A stretch of 31,503 nt of DNA from an uncultured Alphaproteobacteria bacterium (GTDB taxonomy: Bacteria; Pseudomonadota; Alphaproteobacteria; Rickettsiales; UBA1997): assembly GCA_903927415.1 (NCBI GenBank), contig CAIYMZ010000123.1, positions 1 to 31,503 on the forward strand, given 5' to 3'. Positions 23,058-31,121 of the stretch are shown here, piece after piece. Each line of letters starts with the position of its first letter. Within the stretch, counting starts at the first letter, position 1. Under the pieces are notes generated by a model. It was not told the DNA's origin and did not search any database. It was given only the letters and a program-made list of their open reading frames with translations. The translations under genes were made by a program, and so were the position numbers.

Positions 23058-24626
23058 ATGTCGTCAACAACACTTACTCTGCGCTATGGTGCTAGTCAAA
23101 ATCAAAATAATGATTCTGCTCAGGATCAACAAAATACTACTCAAGATAATCCTTCATCCACATCGCAGGCTCAAGGCAATCAGCTAACAAGTGAAAGTCG
23201 TTTTGATACTCCTCGCTTACATACCGGAAATTTAATAAGTCGCGGTAGTCAGCCAATCTCTACTACTCAACAGTTTAGCGGTGATGATGAAGATGAGGAT
23301 AGTAACGGTGGACGTTTTGATCAATATCGTCGCAACAGTGCTACTACTGGAAGTGGAAAAACTCTCGAACTGAAATTTCTTAAAACTAAATCTGCAGAAA
23401 ATCTGATTAATGTGGCCAAAGAGTACGGTCTCGACAATATCGGTGATTACGGTAGGCAAGATATCATCTACCACATTCTTAAAAATTTTTCTGATCAAAA
23501 TTTTGAAAATGTGATTATTGGCGAGGGTGTGTTGGAAGTTTTGGAAGATGGATTTGGATTTCTAAGAGCTCCGGAAACCAATTATTCTGCAGGTTCAGAC
23601 GATATTTACGTTTCACCAAGTCAGATTAAAAGATTCGGTTTGCGCACCGGTGATACGATCAAAGGTCAAATTCGTGCACCAAAAAAAGGTGAAAGATATT
23701 TTGCTCTGCTGCGTGTAATTGAAGTGAATCTGGGCACGCCAGAAAAAATAAGAAATCGTGTTTTATTTGATGATTTAACCCCGCTTTACCCACAAGAAAA
23801 ATTGCAGCTTGAAGAAGATAAGCCGCTCAATAATGACATCAGCACGCGTATCATCGATATGATTGCGCCGCTTGGAAAAGGTCAGCGTGCCTTGATCGTT
23901 GCACCTCCACGCACAGGAAAAACTTCTTTGATGCAAAATATTGCGCATGCAATCACGTCGAATCATCCCGAAATTATTTTGTTGGTTTTGTTGATTGATG
24001 AGCGTCCAGAAGAAGTAACTGACATGATCAGAACCGTGAAAGGTGAGGTCGTAAGCTCAACTTTTGACGAGCCGGCAACGCGTCACGTTCAGCTTGCTGA
24101 GATGGTGATTGAAAAAGCGCGTCGCTTAGTCGAAGCAAAAAAAGATGTCGTAATTTTACTCGACAACCTTACGCGTCTAGCTCGCGCTTACAACACCGTC
24201 ATTCCTTCATCAGGAAAAGTTTTGTCGGGCGGCGTTGATTCAAATGCGTTACAAAGACCAAAAAGATTTTTTGGTTCGGCCAGAAATATCGAAGAAGGTG
24301 GATCGCTCACCATCATCGCAACTGCGCTTGTTGAAACCGGATCAAAAATGGATGAAGTTATTTTTGAAGAATTCAAGGGAACTGGAAATTCTGAAATCAT
24401 GCTTGATCGAAAAATCTCCGACAAAAGAATTTATCCTGCCATCGACATCACAAGGTCTGGCACTAGAAAAGAAGAGCTTCTAACTGATCGCGCAACTTTG
24501 TCGAAAATTTGGATGTTGAGAAGAATCGTGAACCCGATGAACCCAATCGACGCGATGGAATTCTTGCTTCAAAAAATCGAGCATACTAAGACCAATGAAG
24601 AGTTTTTTAAGTCGATGAACTCGTAA
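23058..24626 (+). CDS. rho: Transcription termination factor Rho with a Gln/Asn/Ser-rich N-terminal extension
   Basis: Hexameric RNA helicase ending transcripts. 522 residues against about 420 in E. coli. Residues 1-100 are low-complexity, rich in Q, N, S, T and D (ASQNQNNDSAQDQQNTTQD; then GDDEDEDSNGG). The conserved part starts at 101 (KTLELKFLKTKSAENLINVA), with the cold-shock-like RNA site GFGFLRAPE (164-172), Walker A APPRTGKTSL (about 281-290), LIDERPEEVTDM, Walker B VVILLDNLTRLARAYN and the R-loop GTGNSEIMLDR. The start gives no obvious ribosome site (leader is pyrimidine-rich). Core assignment is certain; the extension is the unusual part. Confidence 0.97.
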   Translation: MSSTTLTLRYGASQNQNNDSAQDQQNTTQDNPSSTSQAQGNQLTSESRFDTPRLHTGNLISRGSQPISTTQQFSGDDEDEDSNGGRFDQYRRNSATTGSGKTLELKFLKTKSAENLINVAKEYGLDNIGDYGRQDIIYHILKNFSDQNFENVIIGEGVLEVLEDGFGFLRAPETNYSAGSDDIYVSPSQIKRFGLRTGDTIKGQIRAPKKGERYFALLRVIEVNLGTPEKIRNRVLFDDLTPLYPQEKLQLEEDKPLNNDISTRIIDMIAPLGKGQRALIVAPPRTGKTSLMQNIAHAITSNHPEIILLVLLIDERPEEVTDMIRTVKGEVVSSTFDEPATRHVQLAEMVIEKARRLVEAKKDVVILLDNLTRLARAYNTVIPSSGKVLSGGVDSNALQRPKRFFGSARNIEEGGSLTIIATALVETGSKMDEVIFEEFKGTGNSEIMLDRKISDKRIYPAIDITRSGTRKEELLTDRATLSKIWMLRRIVNPMNPIDAMEFLLQKIEHTKTNEEFFKSMNS

Positions 24627-24651
24627 AAAACTATCAGCAAACTTCTCTCAG

Positions 24652-25632
24652 ATGAATTTAATAAAAATTTTCTGCTTTTTTTTATTCATCCCACTTTTCT
24701 TCACATCCTGCTCTCCAACATCTCTCCAACTTCTTTCTGAAAAAGAAGATAATTTTAAAACTCGTGGAGGGTATGATTCTTATCTAGCTCTAGAGTATCT
24801 TCAGTTCTCACGCAATTTAGCTACGGTTAAAGATAAAAAAAATTCTAGATATTTTGCGGAGAAGGGGCTCGCTGTTAGTCGTGGCGAAGATGTTGTTCCA
24901 GAAAATCCAATCAAATGGAATGCTGATCCAGGACAGATAGAGACAATGGTGATGATGCAAAAAAGACTTGAAATGGCACTAATGGCGCCGCACATGAAAT
25001 TTTATTTACCAATTCAACTTGCGCATTTGACATACCTTTACGATTGCTGGATTAGTCGTGAATCGAAGGCAGTTTTTCGTGCCGACGAGTTAGCTCAATG
25101 CCGCGTTAGATTCAGTAAGCTCTTGGATGAAGTTGAACATTACATCGATGATTTGCGGAAGGACAAACATTCAAAAATTGAAATTAAAGAGCCGGAATTC
25201 GAGCGCTTTGAAATTCTTTTCGATCTCAATAACGTCAAATTTAATGACAAGGCCAACAAAGATTTAGTTTCGTTTTTAAAATATCTTTTAACTTTACGCG
25301 GCGACTATCACCTGTTGCTTGTAGGTAATGCTGATCGGGTTGGAAAAGAACTTTATAACCAAAGTTTAGCGTTGAATCGCGCCGAAGTGGTAAAAAATTA
25401 TTTGATAAAAAATGGCGTTGAAAAAGATTTGATTGAAATACGCTCGGTTGGCGAAGATTTTCCGGATATCATTACCAAAGATGACACGCAGCAACAATCA
25501 AATCGTACCGTTGGAATTTATGTGTTAAAAGGCCTCGGATCATTTTCTTCAATCCCACTGCCATTGATTGAAAATTATGTTTATCGAGAAGAGGTTAAGA
25601 AGGCGCGTGCAGAGCGAGGGTTGAAGAATTAA
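24652..25632 (+). CDS. OmpA-like peptidoglycan-associated lipoprotein
   Basis: 326 residues. Lipoprotein signal MNLIKIFCFFLFIPLFFTSC with a TSC lipobox at Cys20. Residues about 190-290 form an OmpA-like peptidoglycan-binding domain: FEILFDLNNVKFNDKANKDL, LLLVGNADRVGKELYNQSLA, LNRAEVVKNYLIKNGV and SNRTVGIYV. The middle region (about 40-180) is helical and unassigned. Probably anchors the outer membrane to the wall. proB starts two bases after the stop, suggesting cotranscription. Confidence 0.88.
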   Translation: MNLIKIFCFFLFIPLFFTSCSPTSLQLLSEKEDNFKTRGGYDSYLALEYLQFSRNLATVKDKKNSRYFAEKGLAVSRGEDVVPENPIKWNADPGQIETMVMMQKRLEMALMAPHMKFYLPIQLAHLTYLYDCWISRESKAVFRADELAQCRVRFSKLLDEVEHYIDDLRKDKHSKIEIKEPEFERFEILFDLNNVKFNDKANKDLVSFLKYLLTLRGDYHLLLVGNADRVGKELYNQSLALNRAEVVKNYLIKNGVEKDLIEIRSVGEDFPDIITKDDTQQQSNRTVGIYVLKGLGSFSSIPLPLIENYVYREEVKKARAERGLKN

Positions 25633-25634
25633 TT

Positions 25635-26747
25635 ATGCTACAAAACAAAAAAAAATTAGTCGTAAAAATTGGATCTTCACTGCTCGTCGCTGATGGAAAA
25701 TTGCGCGAAAAATGGCTGAAAAATTTCGCCGAAAATGTCGCAGAATTAATCGAAAAAAAAATTGAGATCACGATTGTTTCTTCCGGCGCGATTGCTCTTG
25801 GACGAGCCGCTCTCAATGTTTCAGACAAAAAATTATCCATCGAAGAAAAACAAGCGGCAGCAGCAATCGGACAAATTCAACTGATGAGTTTTTATCGTGA
25901 TGCCTTCAAAAAATTTAATCTCAACGTTGCACAAATTCTTCTCACCGCCGCTGATTGCAACGCTCGCGACCGTTACCTCAATTGCAAAAACACCATCGAA
26001 ACTCTGCTGAAAAATCGCGTCATTCCGATCATTAACGAAAATGATTCTGTGGCGGTGGATGAAATTAAAATTGGCGACAATGACCGGCTCGCTGCCCGCG
26101 TGGCTCAAATGATTTCTGCCGAAGCAATGATTTTATTTTCTGACATTGACGGGCTTTACGACAAAAATCCGAAAGTCGCAAAAAATGCGCGACTAATTCC
26201 ACAAGTTTTTGAGATTACCAAAGAAATTGAAAATATGGCCGGAGGGGCGACATCACTGGTTGGAACTGGAGGAATGATTACTAAAATTCTCGCCGCAAAA
26301 ATGTTGGTTAATTCCGGATGCGATTCCGTAATCACCAACGGCACCGAAAATAATGCGCTGAAAAATTTGGTTGCCGGCAAACAAAATTGCACAATTTTTT
26401 ACAGCAAAAAAAAATCTGAAAAGTCGCGCAAACAGTGGCTTGCAGGTTTTTTGAATGCGAAAGGTGAAGTGGTTGTAAATCAATGCGCCGTCGAAGCTTT
26501 GCGCAGTAAAAAAATTAGCTTGTTGCCGATCGGTGTGATTGCCGCGCGCGGAAATTTTGAAAAAGGCGAAGCAATTTTTGTCAAAGACGAATCAGGAAAC
26601 CACGTCGCCAGCGGCATCAGCAACTACTCTGCAAGTGACGTCAAAAAAATTTTAGAAAAAAAATCCACTGAGGTGAAAAAAATTTTCGGCAGTGCTGCGA
26701 AGAAAGAAATAATCCACGCCGATAATTTGGTGGTTGGTGATAAGTAA
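25635..26747 (+). CDS. proB: Glutamate 5-kinase
   Basis: Phosphorylates glutamate, the first step of proline synthesis. 370 residues, the long form: an amino-acid kinase domain (KLVVKIGSSLLV, VSSGAIALGRAAL, NENDSVAVDEIKIGDNDRLA, FSDIDGLYDKNPK, GTGGMITKILAAKM) followed by a PUA domain (about 275-360). It ends KEIIHADNLVVGDK. A decayed copy of this 3' end lies 1.7 kb further on, beyond the ankyrin gene. proA is not in the window. Confidence 0.97.
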   Translation: MLQNKKKLVVKIGSSLLVADGKLREKWLKNFAENVAELIEKKIEITIVSSGAIALGRAALNVSDKKLSIEEKQAAAAIGQIQLMSFYRDAFKKFNLNVAQILLTAADCNARDRYLNCKNTIETLLKNRVIPIINENDSVAVDEIKIGDNDRLAARVAQMISAEAMILFSDIDGLYDKNPKVAKNARLIPQVFEITKEIENMAGGATSLVGTGGMITKILAAKMLVNSGCDSVITNGTENNALKNLVAGKQNCTIFYSKKKSEKSRKQWLAGFLNAKGEVVVNQCAVEALRSKKISLLPIGVIAARGNFEKGEAIFVKDESGNHVASGISNYSASDVKKILEKKSTEVKKIFGSAAKKEIIHADNLVVGDK

Positions 26748-26827
26748 TTTTTGAACAGTTTGTAGATCAATTTAAATTTTAAGAATTGTCCATACTGCAA
26801 CTGATTCAAGATACCGATCTTAAGTTC

Positions 26828-26900
26828 CGTCATTGCGAGCTCCGCGAAGCAATACAGATGCTCTGAATACATGGATTGCTTCGCGGAGCTCGGAGTGACG
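26828..26900. repeat. 73-nt CGTCATTGCGAGC palindromic element
   Basis: CGTCATTGCGAGCTCCGCG, then AAGCAAT, pairs with ATTGCTTCGCGGAGCTCGG then AGTGACG. Loop of about 20 nt. This repeat type is widespread in bacteria. It lies between proB and the ankyrin gene; an ATG at 26871 within it opens the ankyrin frame but is probably not the start. Confidence 0.9.
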
Positions 26901-26951
26901 AACTCAAAAAATGAGTTCGGTTTCTTCAACTTGAATGGGTATAAACCAGAG

Positions 26952-28394
26952 ATGACTTACAAATCCAATCTGTGGAAAGCCGTAAATAGTGGTAACATTG
27001 AAAAGTTAGAAGAGGCTTTGCAGGAAATATCGAAAGCAGGAATCGATATTAATTCAGAAGAGTTAAGTCACAGAGAACACACAGCTCTCACGGCTGCGAT
27101 TTTGAAAGGACATATTCCCGTCATTAATACTCTAATCGCTGCCGGAATATCTCTTGGCAAAAAAGATGGGGAGACGGCTCTGATGCGAGCAATATCATAT
27201 GAACAAATTGGTGCTGCAGAAGTTATAATAGCTGCCTCAAATCGCGATATGATCAACCTTCGTAATGACGATACTGACGATACTGCGCTTCATTACGCTG
27301 CTAAGTCATTTGTTAAATATGAAGATAAGCAGCGGCTCATTACGCTATTGCTTGAAAAAGGTGCTGATCCATTACTGAAAAATATATTTGATAAAACTGC
27401 CATAGATGTTGTGAGGGAAATGGGGAATTTTGAATGCGTTACAATTCTCAATGATGTTGTGCGCAAAGTGACGTTGGAACAAAACACAGCCTCAAGAAAA
27501 TTTAGAATAGAGAGCGGAATAACAGCTTTGTTTGATCCTCCTTACGGAACGATATTTTTGGAAAAACTTGATTCGGAAGAAAAGCCGAATCCAAGAAAAA
27601 TTGAACAAATATTGATGCTGTTGGATTTTATCGATCCTCAATTTCTTGATACAAGAATCGTCGGCCATACTGCTCAATTTGAGGTAGAGCTAGTAGATGA
27701 TGAAATGAATGAACAGAGAGATGAGGATGAAGTTTTACGAGTTCTGGTTAATTTTATTGCCACAGATTTTGAAAAAGATGGCAAAGACGCTTTGTACAAA
27801 TCTTTATTCGTGTTAATTCACGAAAAATTTTATAATAAAAAATACAAATGTGGGGATGCGGTTAAAACCAGCGCACAGATTGTTTGCGGCGATCATTCGG
27901 AATATTTTAACGAAATGGTTGATGGTGCGCCAGTAATTGATCAAACAAAGTTGTTGCAAGAAATCAGGTTGGTAATGTTAAAAACTATTTCGAATTGCAA
28001 ATCGGCTCTCGAACAGGAATTTCGTGATACTGCGGGGGAAGTAACATTTGCCGAGGTTGGCGGTGAGAGTGGAGATAAAAAAAGAAAAGCCGTTGAAGTA
28101 GTATCTAGTCATCGAGCAGCAAAAGTTTTTAGAGCAGAAGGTGGTGCTGGTGATACAAAAGAGCCAAGAAGAATCAGTGTAGAGGAAATGACGTTGATGA
28201 TAAAATTCATTCAAGAGCGCATTGCTAAAAACGAGGAGACAGATGACATATCGGCCAAATTTAAAGAAGAATTTTCTCTTGGTGGAAGAAACATGGTTCC
28301 CCGATCTTCTGTTGTGCAACCAGTTGCGTTAGGTATGCGGATCGGGGAGGAGCGTGGAGGTGCCGCCGCCGCTGGTGGTGGAAATGGTGTCTAG
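26952..28394 (+). CDS. Ankyrin-repeat protein with an unknown C-terminal region
   Basis: 480 residues from ATG at 26952. Four to five ankyrin repeats span about residues 5-175 (clearest: HTALTAAILKGHIPVINTLI, GETALMRAIS, DTALHYAAK, TLLLEKGADPLLKN). Residues 190-400 match nothing I know. About 410-442 resembles half of the repeat unit of the 667-residue protein (KNEETDDISAKF against KNPETTDDEITAKF). A basic KKRKAVE patch lies near 379-385, and the end is Gly/Ala-rich. No signal peptide. Ankyrin proteins in Rickettsiales are often secreted effectors; that is inference here. The frame is open to 26871, but those residues are repeat-derived. Confidence 0.8.
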   Translation: MTYKSNLWKAVNSGNIEKLEEALQEISKAGIDINSEELSHREHTALTAAILKGHIPVINTLIAAGISLGKKDGETALMRAISYEQIGAAEVIIAASNRDMINLRNDDTDDTALHYAAKSFVKYEDKQRLITLLLEKGADPLLKNIFDKTAIDVVREMGNFECVTILNDVVRKVTLEQNTASRKFRIESGITALFDPPYGTIFLEKLDSEEKPNPRKIEQILMLLDFIDPQFLDTRIVGHTAQFEVELVDDEMNEQRDEDEVLRVLVNFIATDFEKDGKDALYKSLFVLIHEKFYNKKYKCGDAVKTSAQIVCGDHSEYFNEMVDGAPVIDQTKLLQEIRLVMLKTISNCKSALEQEFRDTAGEVTFAEVGGESGDKKRKAVEVVSSHRAAKVFRAEGGAGDTKEPRRISVEEMTLMIKFIQERIAKNEETDDISAKFKEEFSLGGRNMVPRSSVVQPVALGMRIGEERGGAAAAGGGNGV

Positions 28395-28482
28395 TTTTTG
28401 GGGGTCATAATAGGTCAAAAATTAGTGAAGAAACAGCGGGAATTTTAAAAATGATTTTACCGCACTAATTTGCTCAAGTTGG

Positions 28483-28524
28483 GAAGAATTAATCCATGTC
28501 GATAATTTAGTGGTGAGTGTGTAG
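28483..28524 (+). pseudogene. Decayed copy of the proB 3' end
   Basis: Translates EELIHVDNLVVSV then stop, against KKEIIHADNLVVGDK at the end of proB (26699-26747). At base level, about 30 of 39 positions match, best over AATCCATGTCGATAATTT against AATCCACGCCGATAATTT. Nothing recognisable of proB lies further upstream. It sits just past the ankyrin gene, so proB-derived ends flank that gene on both sides. Confidence 0.7.
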
Positions 28525-28575
28525 GGGCTGGCCTTGTGCCAGCCCGCACGGGCGACCACAAGGGTCGTCCCTACA
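28520..28575. repeat. 56-nt TGTAGGGGCTGGC palindromic element
   Basis: Ends TGTAGGG and CCCTACA, with two inner hairpins: GGGGCTGGC-CTTGT-GCCAGCCC and GGGCGACC-ACAA-GGGTCGTCC. A repeat type known from many bacteria. Its right end supplies the stop codon (28571-28573) of the 667-residue protein gene, and its left end overlaps the proB remnant. Confidence 0.92.
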
Positions 28576-30574
28576 AATCAGGAGATGATATCCCACCATC
28601 AACCACAGCTGCAGCGCCAGCACCAACCGCATCCGGAGCCGGAGCGCCCAACCCAGCCTTCAACAATTCCGAAAATTTTGCGTTAATAGCTTCTGCATTA
28701 GGATAGTGATCTGGAGATTCTGCAATGAGTGCTTTCAATGATTTGAAATGAACTAAATTTTTGTCATGCATGAGTTGAAACGAATTCTCTAGATTCAAAC
28801 CTATTTCCGATCCTTTTTTTAATCCTTCTCCCAGTGCTAGAAGTGATTCGTCGCTTATTTCTAAAATTGCCGCGCAAAAATTTTCTAATTGCTGATCTGT
28901 TATGTCTGGCCTCGATCCTTTGAGATCTTCAAGAATACGCATTTTAGCTTCATAAACTCTGCGAATAGCGAATTTCTTAGCATTGGCGGGAGATAGGCCG
29001 ATGTTTAGTGCTCTTAGTTGCAACTCACCTTTAAGAGGTCGAATCTCATTGAATTTTGCAGTGATTTCATCATCCGTTGTTTCAGGATTTTTTTTTCTAA
29101 AATTTTTAAGATATGAGAGTTGTAAATTGGCGTTAGGCTCTGCGTCAGTAAAATATCTTTCTACAATTTCTAGCGGTAATCCAAGCTCCGCAGCTTCAAA
29201 TTGAATGTCTCCAAAATCAATAATTTTACGATATGCTGTGACCAATTCATCCACCGTTAGGCTTGGTTTCTTCGCTTTCAAATTCACTACAAAATTTACA
29301 TTTTCTAAATCACCACCCCTAATCAGAAATTCTTGGATTCCCATATTTTCCGTTGTTGCGTGAATAGTTTCGTCAGGAAAACCGAGTTCTATTTTTGCAA
29401 TGCATTGAGGATAATTTTCGCATCCCTCAATGCTCGTAAACATCTCTCCAATTTTTTTTGCTTTTTCTTCGTCAGACAGTTCTGAAATTCTTCGATTTCC
29501 AACCACTATATTCGTGAGATATTCTAAATGAAAATTATCCTCGAACTCGTCCCCAGATAATCTTCCTGCCAGCTCTACATCTAATCCCAACGTCAATCCC
29601 CTGAATTGATTTTTATCGGTGAAAGCTGCTGTTTGTTCAAAAATTTCTGTCATTTCTTCTACGGTTTTTAACGGCTTCCCCTCATCTAATAATTTTTGTT
29701 TTAATTCTGTCAGATAAATCAAACTCCTACACCTATCCCCCTCAACTGTGGCTATAAATTCGGGTGAAAAACCTAAGCATATTGCAAGAAGTTTGTGTGT
29801 TGGATGGAGAATAAGTTCTTCGTAAATTGCTGTTAAGTTAGCTGTAGGATCATCTTTTCTAATTTTTTCCAGATACTGAATTTCAATCTGATAAGGCTTG
29901 TGTCGCATAACTCTGTCGTAATCAAACCCAAGATTCAAAATTGCAAAAAGCTGTTCGTCATCAATCGATCGGAGCTGAGTTACAGCTTCACGAAATGTAA
30001 GTTCTGGAATGTGAAGCGTTGCCTCATAAGGCGTTACGGACGGATTATTTTTTAACTCAGCTTCAATCATCTCTTTATTTTTTCGTAAAGCATCTCGGAT
30101 GAATGGAATCATTTTTCCCTTATGCTTCGCTAAAATTTCTGAGCGCAGAAAGAAATTCGCATCATCATCGCTGATAGTTGGAGAGTCGTCGGTGGAGAAT
30201 TCTTTTTTTATTTCCGATCTTGTGGATTCAACGCGATTAGCAATCTCGGCGCATAATTTTTCTCCTTCATCGGGAGTTAGTGGCTCTCCAACCACTATAA
30301 AATCTTCATCCATCCTAGTAACGCTGGAATTTGTGACAGAGTAACTACGTATTTCTGCGGGAGAAGTAGTGTGATCATCAATCGATAAAAAAGTAGGCCG
30401 CCCTCCTTCAGTAACTGTGGCTTGTAATCCGTCGCAATTGTAAACTCCTGGCCCAACTCCAACTTCGGGCTCTATACCAATCTTGTGAAAAGGTTGAAAG
30501 AGCTTCGGGGTATTTGTAAAAATCGGTTGTTCCGCAAAAGCTGTAGATGCAGATGGAGATGGAGGTCTGGCCAT
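28571..30574 (-). CDS. 667-residue protein with tandem repeats of about 60 residues (unknown family)
   Basis: Not recognised. No signal peptide or membrane segment. Residues 1-140 look loose and acidic (MARPPSPSASTAFAEQP). From about 205 to 640 it consists of degenerate helical units anchored by LGF, LGF, LGL, LGF, LGL and IGL at 215, 267, 329, 397, 464 and 525, plus GLKKG at 584. Each runs LGLPxExxxx, a variable loop, YLKxFRKKxPxxTxdE, then IxAKFxEI. Best unit: AAELGLPLEIVERYF (460-475) to ITAKFNEI (504-511). The tail is Ala/Gly-rich and ends inside a palindromic element. No Shine-Dalgarno; A/T-rich leader with a possible -10 at 30633-30638. Could be a host-interaction repeat protein; function unknown. 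Confidence 0.78.
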   Translation of the reverse strand: MARPPSPSASTAFAEQPIFTNTPKLFQPFHKIGIEPEVGVGPGVYNCDGLQATVTEGGRPTFLSIDDHTTSPAEIRSYSVTNSSVTRMDEDFIVVGEPLTPDEGEKLCAEIANRVESTRSEIKKEFSTDDSPTISDDDANFFLRSEILAKHKGKMIPFIRDALRKNKEMIEAELKNNPSVTPYEATLHIPELTFREAVTQLRSIDDEQLFAILNLGFDYDRVMRHKPYQIEIQYLEKIRKDDPTANLTAIYEELILHPTHKLLAICLGFSPEFIATVEGDRCRSLIYLTELKQKLLDEGKPLKTVEEMTEIFEQTAAFTDKNQFRGLTLGLDVELAGRLSGDEFEDNFHLEYLTNIVVGNRRISELSDEEKAKKIGEMFTSIEGCENYPQCIAKIELGFPDETIHATTENMGIQEFLIRGGDLENVNFVVNLKAKKPSLTVDELVTAYRKIIDFGDIQFEAAELGLPLEIVERYFTDAEPNANLQLSYLKNFRKKNPETTDDEITAKFNEIRPLKGELQLRALNIGLSPANAKKFAIRRVYEAKMRILEDLKGSRPDITDQQLENFCAAILEISDESLLALGEGLKKGSEIGLNLENSFQLMHDKNLVHFKSLKALIAESPDHYPNAEAINAKFSELLKAGLGAPAPDAVGAGAAAVVDGGISSPDL

Positions 30575-30632
30575 TGTTTTTATTTTTTTTAATCAATGGC
30601 TTGTGGATAAGATGCGCTGTTTTCGCTGACAA

Positions 30633-30638
30633 ATTATA
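30633..30638 (-). promoter_or_regulatory. Possible -10 box for the 667-residue protein gene
   Basis: TATAAT on the minus strand, about 60 bases upstream of the ATG at 30574. A poor TTTTCT sits 18 bases further upstream as the only -35 candidate. In A/T-rich sequence such matches arise by chance. Confidence 0.3.
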
Positions 30639-30675
30639 ATTTTTTTACTGAACCATTTTTAGAAAAAATTTCTCC

Positions 30676-30702
30676 GTCATGCTGAGCTCATCAAAGCATG
30701 AC
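30676..30702. repeat. GTCATGCT...AGCATGAC hairpin
   Basis: GTCATGCT (30676-30683) and AGCATGAC (30695-30702) form a perfect 8-bp stem round an 11-nt loop with GAGCTC. It lies 20 bases past the stop of the 132-residue protein gene and could end or stabilise that transcript; no U-tract follows. Shares the GTCAT/ATGAC ends of the other elements. Confidence 0.75.
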
Positions 30703-30722
30703 CCAATGAGAGGGGCGGTTAT

Positions 30723-31121
30723 TTATTTTGAGTGTGTTCGTGCAACAAGTGGTGCTGCAGCTGCATGAGTAACGTCACCGCCTAAAAGTCTGGCAATGTC
30801 ATGAGGTGCATTACTGCCATCAACTACTCTCAAGATCGGCGCTGCTACAGCTTCTGCTGGCATTGCACCCCTTATTTTTTCAGATCCAAATGAAGTTATC
30901 CTGTGCAAGTCTCTCGTAATCGCTGCAAATCGTTCTGTCGCATCCTTTATCACGGCCTCTTTTGAATATTCTTTTACAGCATATTCAGGTTCAGCCATCA
31001 TCTCCTGCAAAGCTCTGTGATATGCAGAACTAGTTGTGCAAAGCTCAATCATTTCCTTTGGTAGTCCTAGTCTGCGAGCATATTCTTGGCCCGCATTTGT
31101 TGTTCTTACTCCTCTTCTCAT
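30723..31121 (-). CDS. 132-residue protein with one unit of the ~60-residue repeat
   Basis: Not recognised as a known family. Residues 11-69 follow the unit of the 667-residue neighbour: GQEYARRLGLPKEMIEL, a short loop, a helical AYHRALQEMMAEPEY, then KEAVIKDATERFAAI. The second half is Ala-rich (AMPAEAVAAPILRVV, HAAAAPLVARTHSK). The ATG overlaps the stop of the methyltransferase-like frame (ATGA at 31118-31121), which supports this start and a common transcript. No signal peptide. Confidence 0.72.
   Translation of the reverse strand: MRRGVRTTNAGQEYARRLGLPKEMIELCTTSSAYHRALQEMMAEPEYAVKEYSKEAVIKDATERFAAITRDLHRITSFGSEKIRGAMPAEAVAAPILRVVDGSNAPHDIARLLGGDVTHAAAAPLVARTHSK

Noticed and set aside
26871..26951. 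Earlier start for the ankyrin protein
   Set aside because: Its ATG lies in the CGTCATTGCGAGC element and the residues before MTYKSNLWKAV look repeat-derived. Not excluded, given the exoD-like case.
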